Shown: piece by piece, positions 5,562-11,245 of the stretch
Layout of the letters: each line of letters begins with the position of its first letter
Numbering within the stretch: position 1 is the stretch's first letter
Source: Candidatus Omnitrophota bacterium
GTDB taxonomy: Bacteria > Omnitrophota > Gorgyraeia > Gygaellales > Profunditerraquicolaceae
DNA length: 11,245 nucleotides
Direction: 5' to 3'
Assembly (NCBI GenBank): GCA_016867005.1
Contig: VGKM01000031.1
Coordinates: 1 to 11,245 of the forward strand
Notes under the pieces: model-generated
Database searches by the model: none
Seen by the model: the letters and a program-made list of their open reading frames with translations, nothing else
What the model was told of the DNA's origin: nothing
Made by a program: the position numbers and the translations under genes

Positions 5562-6557
5562 ATGGGCATAAAAATTGCAGTCATAGGAGATGGGGGCTGG
5601 GGCACTACCTTAGCGATCCTTTTATCAAAAAAAGGGTTCGATGTAACTTTATGGGGTGCGTTTCCAGAATACGTTCTAACCCTTGATAAAAAAAGGGCCA
5701 ATCCCAGATTTCTACCGGGTATAAAGATCCCAAAAAATATACGGATCACCTCTGATCTGGGCGAAGCATCAAAAGGCAAAGATATTATTGTCATGGCAGT
5801 ACCGTCGCTATATATGCGCAGCATATTAAAAGCATTAAAAAAGACGGATTATCCCCGCCGGGCAATATACCTAAGCGTGACCAAAGGAATTGAGATCAAC
5901 ACCCTGAAAACAATGTCGGAAATCATCCGGCAAGAACTTGGTAAATTAAATGTGGCCGTGCTCTCAGGCCCTACAATAGCCCACGAAGTGGCTAAAAACA
6001 TCCCTACAACAGCAGTGATCGCTTCAAAAAGCACGCAAACAAGGAAATTCCTGCAGGATGTCTTTATGACCGGGTACTTTCGTGTCTATACGAATAATGA
6101 TGTCTCAGGTGTAGAATTGGGAGGGTGTTTAAAAAACGTGATCGCTATCGCCTGCGGTATTTCTGACGGGCTTGGTTTCGGTACAAATACAAAAGCCGCG
6201 ATTTTATCGCGCGGCCTTGCGGAGATCTCAAGATTAGGCAAAGTCATGGGAGCAAACCCGAAAACATTTAGCGGAATTAGCGGGTTAGGAGACCTGGTTA
6301 CAACATGCATAAGCAAGTACAGCAGAAACAGGTGTGTGGGAGAGAAAATCGGGAAGGGGCAAACACTTCTGCACATAAAGTCAGGCATGCAGATGGTAGC
6401 AGAAGGCGTGCCTACGGCAAAATCGGCTTACCAGCTGAGTTTAAAATATAAAGTCCCGATGCCTATAACCAAAGAAGTTTATTCTGTTCTTTATAAAAAT
6501 AAATCTCCTCTTACGGCTGTGAAGGACTTAATGAAAAGGGAGAAAAAAGAGGAGTAA
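5562..6557 (+). CDS. gpsA: Glycerol-3-phosphate dehydrogenase [NAD(P)+]
   Basis: GpsA reduces dihydroxyacetone phosphate to sn-glycerol 3-phosphate for phospholipid synthesis. At 331 residues it has the usual length. The N-terminal Rossmann motif is IAVIGDGGWGTTLA (5-18), followed by MAVPSLYMR (78-86), LSVTKGIE (104-111) with Lys108, and LSGPTIAHE (134-142). The C-terminal helical domain has GVELGGCLKNVIAIACGISDGLG, in which Lys191 is the catalytic lysine position. SGISGLGDLVTTC (237-249) gives Asp244, and SRNRCVG (254-260) carries Arg255 and Asn256 region contacts. A TTG six bases upstream is in frame, but ATG at 5562 gives the standard MGIKIAVIG start. No good ribosome binding site precedes either. 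It follows the PilZ gene by 15 bases and is followed seven bases later by a tRNA-Pro gene. Confidence 0.96.
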   Translation: MGIKIAVIGDGGWGTTLAILLSKKGFDVTLWGAFPEYVLTLDKKRANPRFLPGIKIPKNIRITSDLGEASKGKDIIVMAVPSLYMRSILKALKKTDYPRRAIYLSVTKGIEINTLKTMSEIIRQELGKLNVAVLSGPTIAHEVAKNIPTTAVIASKSTQTRKFLQDVFMTGYFRVYTNNDVSGVELGGCLKNVIAIACGISDGLGFGTNTKAAILSRGLAEISRLGKVMGANPKTFSGISGLGDLVTTCISKYSRNRCVGEKIGKGQTLLHIKSGMQMVAEGVPTAKSAYQLSLKYKVPMPITKEVYSVLYKNKSPLTAVKDLMKREKKEE

Positions 6558-6564
6558 TAATTAA

Positions 6565-6639
6565 CGGGGGATGGCTCAGTTTGGCTAGAGCGCTTGAATG
6601 GGGTTCAAGAGGTCGAGAGTTCAAGTCTCTCTCCCCCGA
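6565..6639 (+). tRNA. tRNA-Pro (anticodon GGG)
   Basis: CGGGGGA (6565-6571) pairs with TCCCCCG (6632-6638). The C1-G72 pair is characteristic of proline tRNA. The D stem is GCTC/GAGC. The anticodon stem CTTGA/TCAAG encloses ATGGGGT with GGG at 6600-6602 and G37, again as in proline tRNAs. The T arm is GAGAG-TTCAAGT-CTCTC. The discriminator is A6639, and CCA is not encoded. Confidence 0.95.
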
Positions 6640-6685
6640 TAAATCTTAACAATATTACCTGGCGTTTATGGGATTTGGCCAGCAC

Positions 6686-6706
6686 GCCCCTTGCGGGCAA
6701 AGGAGG
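6686..6706 (+). promoter_or_regulatory. Small GC hairpin abutting a strong ribosome binding site
   Basis: GCCC (6686-6689) and GGGC (6695-6698) can form a short stem ending in a TTGC-containing loop. AAGGAGG follows directly at 6700-6706, six bases before the ATG at 6713. CCTT at 6689-6692 could also pair with the AAGG of the ribosome binding site. This is the only notable content of the 73-base gap after tRNA-Pro. Any regulatory role is inference. Confidence 0.5.
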
Positions 6707-6712
6707 TCTTAA

Positions 6713-7069
6713 ATGGCGTACACCGGACCTGAAAGAAGAAGGCATCAGCGCATCAGCGGGCGTTTTATAGTTTCCTACAGGATTTTGGAAGAAAACGATA
6801 ACATCGATATTTCGCAGACCAAAAACCTAAGCCTGGGAGGCATGTTATTGACAACCAACAGAAGGTTTGATTCCGGCACAAACCTGGCAATTGAGATCCG
6901 CTTGCCTTTTGACCCTAACCCTATTATGCTTATCGGTAAAGTAGTAGAATCAAAAGAGATCACCAAAGAGCTTATTTATGATACAAGGATACAATTCCTG
7001 GCAGTGGACGAACGGCACAGGTTCATTTTGAGCCAGACGGTGGATTATTACATCAAAAAAGGCAAATAG
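6713..7069 (+). CDS. Small single-domain PilZ protein
   Basis: The 118-residue protein is a bare PilZ domain, the fold that binds cyclic di-GMP. PERRRHQRI (6-14) gives the arginine-rich N-terminal element, with Arg9 and Arg13 spaced R-x-x-x-R. TKNLSLGGMLL (36-46) gives the N-x-S-x-x-G element (Asn38, Ser40, Gly43 region). The beta-rich core continues through IGKVVES and TRIQFLAV, and a short C-terminal helix (DERHRFILSQTVDYYIKK) is typical of small PilZ proteins. It shares the start pattern 'GxERR' with the PilZ protein at 5043-5546 but has a different tail, so the two are paralogues rather than a recent duplication. The ribosome binding site is strong. Its partner is not evident from the neighbours. 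Confidence 0.9.
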   Translation: MAYTGPERRRHQRISGRFIVSYRILEENDNIDISQTKNLSLGGMLLTTNRRFDSGTNLAIEIRLPFDPNPIMLIGKVVESKEITKELIYDTRIQFLAVDERHRFILSQTVDYYIKKGK

Positions 7070-7086
7070 CCTGCCTTGCGGCAGGC
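7069..7086 (+). repeat. 7-bp palindromic hairpin between the PilZ and hom genes
   Basis: GCCTGCC (7069-7075), the loop TTGC, and GGCAGGC (7080-7086) form a perfect short hairpin starting on the last base of the PilZ stop codon; CAGGG then continues the right arm pattern. No T run follows, so it is not a canonical terminator. The form resembles short REP-like palindromes scattered between genes in many genomes. Copy number in this genome cannot be judged from the window. Confidence 0.65.
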
Positions 7087-7105
7087 AGGGAAGGACTTAA
7101 AACAA

Positions 7106-8401
7106 ATGGAAAAAATCAACGTTGGCCTGATCGGCTTCGGTAATGTAGGTAGCGGCGTTGTAAAAATACTGCGCGAACGTAAATCATTACTAAGCGGCAA
7201 AATAGGGCTAGAAATAAACATTAAGAAGGTTTGCGACAAGGACCTTGCCAGGAAAAGAAACGTAGGATTAGATAAAACGCTTTTTACGCGCGACGCAAAA
7301 GAAATAATCTATGACCCGGCCATAGACATTGTCGTTGAGTTAATTGGAGGAATTCATCCTGCCAAAGAATTTATCACCGAAGCCCTGAAAAACGGAAAGA
7401 ACATCGTCACGGCAAATAAAGCGCTCCTGGCCGAACACGGCAAAGAACTTTTTGCCCTTGCGCGCGACAAAGGAAAAAATATTTATTTTGAAGCTTCTGT
7501 CGGAGCAGGAATACCGATAATTAAATCTTTGCGCGAAGGCCTTGTTGCCAACAAATTCAGCAGTATATTCGGAATAGTAAACGGCACCTCAAATTATGTA
7601 CTTTCTTCGATGTCTGGAAACAACTGTTCGTTTGCCGAAGCGTTAAAAGAAGCAAAGATCAAGGGATTTGCAGAAAAAGACCCTACGCTTGATATCGAAG
7701 GGATAGATTCTGCCCATAAACTCATACTTCTTGCGTATCTATGTTTCGGAAAATTCCCCGGGTTACAAGAGATTTTTATAGAGGGGATATCAAGAATTTC
7801 CCTGATAGACATTAACTATGCCAAAGACCTGGGATTTGAAATAAAACTGCTGGCAATAGCAAAGAGGGAATCCAGCGAACTGGAATTAAGGGTGCACCCG
7901 ACGCTTGTGCCGCGCGCGCATCTTTTGAGTTCCGTAAACAGCATTTTTAACGCTATTTATGTTTCAAGCGACTTGGCAGGCAACCTTCTGTTTTACGGCC
8001 CGGGCGCAGGGCAATTATGTGCGGCCTCTGCCGTAGTTTCCGATATCGTTGACCTTACTCATGACATAAAAGCAGGGCTATTCAGGCCCACTCTGAATGT
8101 CATACCTGACGACTCGATAAAGAAATTCCGCAAAATAGATGAGATAGAAAGCAAGTACTACATCCGCTTTTCCGCTCTGGACAAACCGGGCGTTTTGGCA
8201 AAGATTTCTGGCGTCCTGGCAAAATATTCAATAAGCATCGCGACGGTTACCCAAAAGGAAAGGCACAAACAAAGCATCGTGCCGATTATGATGATAATCC
8301 ATGAAGCAAAAGAAAAAGACCTCCATGAAGCATTGAAAGCTATTGACCGGCTTGATGTAATAAAAGAAAAATCTGTGGCAATAAGAATCGAGGAAACCTA
8401 A
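7106..8401 (+). CDS. hom: Homoserine dehydrogenase with ACT domain
   Basis: This enzyme reduces aspartate semialdehyde to homoserine, the branch point toward threonine and methionine. The 431 residues contain the NAD(P) motif VGLIGFGNVGSGV (6-18), TANKALLAEHG (102-112) with the conserved Lys105, the segment FEASVGAGIPII (128-139), VNGTSNYVLS (158-167) and the signature DPTLDIEGIDSAHKL (192-206), followed by GPGAG (298-302). Residues about 353-425 (IRFSALDKPGVLAKISGVL onward) form an ACT domain, which in this family commonly mediates threonine feedback inhibition. I chose ATG at 7106 over an in-frame TTG at 7076 because the latter falls in a palindrome and adds a non-conserved extension. GGAAGG lies upstream of the ATG with rather long spacing. 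thrC follows after one base. Confidence 0.96.
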   Translation: MEKINVGLIGFGNVGSGVVKILRERKSLLSGKIGLEINIKKVCDKDLARKRNVGLDKTLFTRDAKEIIYDPAIDIVVELIGGIHPAKEFITEALKNGKNIVTANKALLAEHGKELFALARDKGKNIYFEASVGAGIPIIKSLREGLVANKFSSIFGIVNGTSNYVLSSMSGNNCSFAEALKEAKIKGFAEKDPTLDIEGIDSAHKLILLAYLCFGKFPGLQEIFIEGISRISLIDINYAKDLGFEIKLLAIAKRESSELELRVHPTLVPRAHLLSSVNSIFNAIYVSSDLAGNLLFYGPGAGQLCAASAVVSDIVDLTHDIKAGLFRPTLNVIPDDSIKKFRKIDEIESKYYIRFSALDKPGVLAKISGVLAKYSISIATVTQKERHKQSIVPIMMIIHEAKEKDLHEALKAIDRLDVIKEKSVAIRIEET

Positions 8402-8402
8402 A

Positions 8403-9473
8403 ATGCATTACGAAGGGATCATTAAAAAATACAGCCGCTACCTCCCTGTCTCGGGGAAAACCCCCGTCATTACACTTAATGAGGGCAATACGCCGTTGAT
8501 CTTTTCCGGATATTTAAGCGGGCTACTCGGGGCAGGCTTTGAGGTCTACCTAAAATACGAAGGGCTCAATCCCACCGGGTCTTTTAAGGACAGAGGCATG
8601 ACCCTTGCCATCTCAAAGGCCTGCGAGGAAGGATCCAAGGCAGTAATGTGCGCCTCTACCGGTAATACTTCTGCTTCGGCTGCTGCATATTCCGCCAAAG
8701 CAGGCATTAAATGCATTGTCCTTATACCTAACGGTTCAATAGCTCTGGGTAAACTAAGCCAAGCAATGATCCACGGTGCTACTGTCCTCGCAATAGAAGG
8801 TAATTTTGATGAGGCGCTAAAATTAGCCAGGGAAATAACTTCGGAATTCCCTATTACCCTGGTAAATTCGCTTAATCCTTACCGTATCGAAGGGCAAAAG
8901 ACAGGGAGTTTTGAAATTTGTGACTGCCTGGGCGATGCCCCTGATTTTCACATAATACCGGTAGGCAATGCCGGAAACATAACGGCCTACTGGAAAGGAT
9001 ATAAAGAGTATAAACAGGCCGGGAAATCTACTGCTCTTCCAAAAATGCTCGGGTTCCAGGCCCAAGGTGCTGCCCCAATAGTAAAAGGGCATCCGATCAA
9101 ACACCCTAAGACAATTGCCACTGCTATTAAAATAGGCAACCCTGCCAGCTGGGCTCAAGCTGAAGCTGCGCGCGATGAATCAGGCGGGCTGATAAATATG
9201 GTCACGGATAAACAAATTATCGAGGCCTATAAAATACTTGCCGAGAAAGAAGGCATTTTCGCAGAACCGGCTTCTTGTGCCTCTGTAGCAGGTTTGATAA
9301 AGCTTTCAAAAACGGGTTATTTCTCAAAAAGAAAAGCAAAAAAACCAACAAGGATCACCTGTATACTTACAGGGCATGGGCTCAAAGACCCGGATCGCGC
9401 AATAAAATCGGTAAAGATGCCAAAAGTGATCAAACCTAAATTAAAACTGATTTTGAAAGAAATTGGATATTAA
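8403..9473 (+). CDS. thrC: Threonine synthase
   Basis: ThrC is the pyridoxal phosphate enzyme that converts O-phosphohomoserine to threonine. The 356-residue length fits the short bacterial type rather than the longer yeast/E. coli type. EGNTPL (27-32) opens the fold. GLNPTGSFKDRGM (54-66) supplies the cofactor-binding Lys62. CASTGNTSASAAA (83-95) and PVGNAGNITA (186-195) are the phosphate-binding glycine-rich loops, and EPASCASVAG near residue 289 is also typical. It follows hom with one base between stop and start, and its GAGGAAA ribosome binding site lies in the end of hom, so the two are co-expressed. No homoserine kinase gene is present in the window. PdxJ in the same window serves synthesis of its cofactor, though the genes are far apart. 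Confidence 0.96.
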   Translation: MHYEGIIKKYSRYLPVSGKTPVITLNEGNTPLIFSGYLSGLLGAGFEVYLKYEGLNPTGSFKDRGMTLAISKACEEGSKAVMCASTGNTSASAAAYSAKAGIKCIVLIPNGSIALGKLSQAMIHGATVLAIEGNFDEALKLAREITSEFPITLVNSLNPYRIEGQKTGSFEICDCLGDAPDFHIIPVGNAGNITAYWKGYKEYKQAGKSTALPKMLGFQAQGAAPIVKGHPIKHPKTIATAIKIGNPASWAQAEAARDESGGLINMVTDKQIIEAYKILAEKEGIFAEPASCASVAGLIKLSKTGYFSKRKAKKPTRITCILTGHGLKDPDRAIKSVKMPKVIKPKLKLILKEIGY

Positions 9474-10110
9474 GGCATTAAAAAATAAGCGCGTTCTTAT
9501 TACAGCCGGCCCTACCTGGGTGCCGATAGACAGCGTCAGGGCAATCGGCAACCTGGCAAGCGGAGAAACAGGGATCAGGCTTGCAGAAAAACTAAAAGAA
9601 TCCGGGGCAAAAGTCACATTATGCCTGGGGCCGGTTCCCCGAAGTTACGCGACAAAAGGAATAAAATTAATCCGATTTGTTTTTTTTGATGAACTAAAAA
9701 GAGCCCTTTTTAAAGAAATCGCTTCAAAAAAATACGACCTGATAATTCACTCAGCAGCGGTATCAGATTTCAGGCCAAAGGAAATATTCAGTAAGAAAAT
9801 TTCTTCCGGTTTGCCCCGGCTGAAACTTGAACTCGTCCGGAACCCTAAATTGCTTGATTCTTTTAGAAAAATTGATGCGTCTTTAAAAATTGTTGCTTTT
9901 AAATTTGAACCCCGGCAGGCTATCCCGCGCTTGATTAAAGAAGCAAAGGGGCTTTTAAAACGCAGCGGTTCTTTTCTTGTTATTGCTAATACCGTAACTA
10001 ATGGCCGCTACAATGCATACATTGTTTCACAAAATACAACCCAGGGCCCGATAAAATCAAAAGCAGATCTTACTGAAAAGCTTGTTAACAAGCTGGGAGA
10101 AACGCTATGA
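9463..10110 (+). CDS. coaB: Stand-alone phosphopantothenoylcysteine synthetase domain protein (CoaB-type)
   Basis: CoaB joins cysteine to 4'-phosphopantothenate in coenzyme A synthesis. In most bacteria it is the C-terminal half of the CoaBC (Dfp) fusion; here the 215 residues hold only the CoaB fold. RVLITAGPTWVPIDSVRAI (10-28), NLASGETG (30-37), GAKVTLCLGPV (48-58), HSAAVSDFRP (96-105) with KKISSG following, LELVRNPKLL (122-131) and VAFKFE (144-149) match the family pattern. The usual AGGT becomes AGPT. No ATG is available before the first motif. TTG at 9463, overlapping thrC by eleven bases, is the only reasonable start, which suggests translational coupling. The stop overlaps the next gene by ATGA. 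The CoaC decarboxylase must be encoded elsewhere. It is conceivable that this divergent copy has another role. Confidence 0.85.
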   Translation: MDIKALKNKRVLITAGPTWVPIDSVRAIGNLASGETGIRLAEKLKESGAKVTLCLGPVPRSYATKGIKLIRFVFFDELKRALFKEIASKKYDLIIHSAAVSDFRPKEIFSKKISSGLPRLKLELVRNPKLLDSFRKIDASLKIVAFKFEPRQAIPRLIKEAKGLLKRSGSFLVIANTVTNGRYNAYIVSQNTTQGPIKSKADLTEKLVNKLGETL

Positions 10111-10838
10111 CAGAGATTATCCTGCCGGACAAAATAAAAATAATGCTGGAAAACTTTACCCGCGATATTAAGGCGGCTTGCAGCAATAATTTAATTTCCC
10201 TCATCCTGTATGGAAGCGCTGCCAGCGGGGAGTTTATTGACGCAAACTCAAACCTGAACGTGCTTATTGTCTTAAAAGATGACTCGCTTGCAGGCTTAAA
10301 GGCAATAAAGCCGGTAGTAACCAGGTTTGGATACAGAAGGATCCAGCCGGTTATTTTCAACAAAGAATATATTTTGAGTTCCCTTGATGTTTTTCCTATT
10401 GAGTTCCTGGACATGAAAGAAAACTATCGCATCCTCTGGGGGGAAGATACCTTAAAGGATGTAGTAATTGATACTAAAAACTTGCGTTTTCAATGCGAGC
10501 AGGAACTGAAATTAAAATTGATCAATTTAAAACAAGCGTTCCTGAGATTAAACCCTGCGGACAGGACAATGGCCAGCAATCTGTTATTCAGGAATTTTAC
10601 CTCCTGCCTGCACATACTGCGCAACCTTGTGCGCTTAAAAGGAAAAAAACCGGCCTATATCAAAGAGGAAATCTTAAGAGAAATCACGGTCGAGTTACAA
10701 TTAAGCATTACTACCTTTTTGAAAGTCCTTGAAGCTAAAAAAGAACCATCGGCCCTTAAAACAGAGGAAATCCTTGGGCTCTTGATCGATTTTACATCAG
10801 AACTGGAAAAAATCACAAAAGCGGTTGACAGGATTTAA
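10107..10838 (+). CDS. Nucleotidyltransferase-fold protein with altered catalytic motif
   Basis: The 243-residue protein begins like a minimal nucleotidyltransferase. LILYGSAASGEF (32-43) is the G-S loop that normally precedes S-D-x-D, where two Asp bind the catalytic metal. Here the motif reads NSNLNVLIVL (47-56), with Asn49 and Asn51 in the aspartate positions. PVIFNKEYI and FPIEFLDMKENY (96-107) correspond to the third-strand region. The rest (about 125-243) is helical, with a hydrophobic segment SNLLFRNFTSCLHILRNL (157-174), like the helical partner domain of such proteins. It could be an inactive relative, a nucleotide-binding regulator, or active by a variant mechanism. The start overlaps the CoaB stop (ATGA) and the stop abuts the next ATG, so all three are co-translated. 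Fold assignment is fairly secure; activity is unknown. Confidence 0.75.
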   Translation: MTEIILPDKIKIMLENFTRDIKAACSNNLISLILYGSAASGEFIDANSNLNVLIVLKDDSLAGLKAIKPVVTRFGYRRIQPVIFNKEYILSSLDVFPIEFLDMKENYRILWGEDTLKDVVIDTKNLRFQCEQELKLKLINLKQAFLRLNPADRTMASNLLFRNFTSCLHILRNLVRLKGKKPAYIKEEILREITVELQLSITTFLKVLEAKKEPSALKTEEILGLLIDFTSELEKITKAVDRI

Positions 10839-11245
10839 ATGAAAAAACTGCTTTTATCGGCGCTTTTCTTAGGCCTTTTAGGTATTGCATTTGCCGAAAA
10901 TTTACCCAGGCCTTCGGCATGGGTAAATGACATAGCTCAAGTCATAGGCCATGAAAACAGAGAAAAAACTAACTCTCTAATCGAAGAGCTGGAAGCAAAA
11001 ACATCGGCTGAAATTTTTGTTGTTACGCAGGACTCCATCGCGCCTTATGACGAAAAGGAATATGCGAGGATGCTCTTTGATAACTGGAAACCGGGGAAAA
11101 AAGGCATAGATAACGGGGTGCTGATACTCTTAGCGGTTAAGGAGCGCCGCTGGCGCATTGAAACTGGCTACGGAGTAGAAGGCATATTACCGGACGGCCT
11201 TTGCGGTGAAATCGGGCGCAACCAAATGGTGCCCTATTTTAAAAA
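10839..11245 (+). CDS. Exported TPM-domain protein, 3' end outside the window
   Basis: ATG directly after the preceding stop opens a frame that continues beyond the window with 135 complete codons visible. Residues 1-19 form a signal peptide (MKKLLLSALFLGLLGIAFA), with cleavage expected after the A-F-A before Glu20. The mature part starts with PRPSAWVNDIAQVI and contains TSAEIFVVTQDS, DNGVLILLAVKERR and WRIETGYGVEGILPDG, the recognised pattern of TPM (YgcG/Psb32) domains. Members of this family are secreted or membrane-anchored, often with a C-terminal membrane segment or Gly/Ser-rich tail that cannot be seen here. Biochemical roles are poorly defined in bacteria. The annotation is firm for the domain and open for the function. 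Confidence 0.92.
   Translation, partial: MKKLLLSALFLGLLGIAFAENLPRPSAWVNDIAQVIGHENREKTNSLIEELEAKTSAEIFVVTQDSIAPYDEKEYARMLFDNWKPGKKGIDNGVLILLAVKERRWRIETGYGVEGILPDGLCGEIGRNQMVPYFK

Noticed and set aside
5539..5571. Ten-codon frame (MVKTINCRWA) overlapping the gpsA start, with a GGAAG upstream
   Set aside because: It could be a leader peptide, but the GGAAG lies in the end of the PilZ gene, the peptide has no regulatory codon run, and such short frames are expected by chance.
6640..7105. Possible T-box or threonine-responsive leader before hom
   Set aside because: No T-box consensus, threonine-codon-rich leader peptide or terminator was found; only a short palindrome and the PilZ gene precede hom. 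The nearby tRNA-Thr is kilobases away.
10493..10732. 79-codon plus-strand frame inside the nucleotidyltransferase gene
   Set aside because: It sits wholly within a coherent coding gene in another frame and shows no family pattern or ribosome binding site.
1..11245. Mobile elements, CRISPR arrays, phage genes or attachment sites
   Set aside because: No direct repeat array, transposase or integrase motif, or tRNA-end duplication was seen. The tRNA genes are intact with no nearby repeated 3' ends.

Overview
The window is a dense, almost entirely plus-strand stretch of bacterial chromosome. By eye it is AT-leaning. Genes abut or overlap by a few bases, TTG and GTG starts are used, and tRNA genes are embedded between coding genes. 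The combination of a YbbR-like membrane stub, pdxJ, acpS and nnr, a methanogen-type thymidylate synthase relative, soluble PAS kinases and PilZ proteins resembles uncultured Omnitrophota or a related candidate phylum. That assignment is inference from gene content only. No phage, transposon, CRISPR or recombinase sequence is visible, so this looks like housekeeping backbone with some unusual family members.

Bases 1-2075 hold a compact operon. It comprises the tail of an unidentified upstream gene, a 45-residue membrane stub resembling the N-terminus of YbbR/CdaR proteins, pdxJ (vitamin B6), acpS (holo-acyl-carrier-protein synthase) and the dehydratase part of nnr (NAD(P)HX repair). The nnr stop codon lies inside a tRNA-Thr gene. 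Bases 2066-2412 then carry tRNA-Thr(UGU), tRNA-Tyr(GUA) and tRNA-Gly(UCC), with a strong AT-rich hairpin between the last two.

Bases 2420-5546 form a probable signalling cluster: a soluble PAS-PAS histidine kinase, a single-domain response regulator, an atypical thymidylate synthase-family protein and a PilZ-domain protein with an acidic tail. gpsA (glycerol-3-phosphate dehydrogenase, for phospholipid synthesis), tRNA-Pro(GGG) and a second small PilZ protein follow.

Bases 7106-11245 contain hom and thrC, the first and last steps from aspartate semialdehyde to threonine with no homoserine kinase between them. After these come a stand-alone CoaB-type phosphopantothenoylcysteine synthetase, a nucleotidyltransferase-fold protein whose two expected catalytic aspartates read as asparagine, and the start of an exported TPM-domain protein that runs off the end.

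I do not see a clearly new defence or mobile system. The most unusual items are the thymidylate synthase relative inside a signalling cluster, the degenerate nucleotidyltransferase, the YbbR stub and the gene/tRNA overlap. No gene-free stretch exceeds about 75 bases, and no convincing Rho-independent terminator was found.
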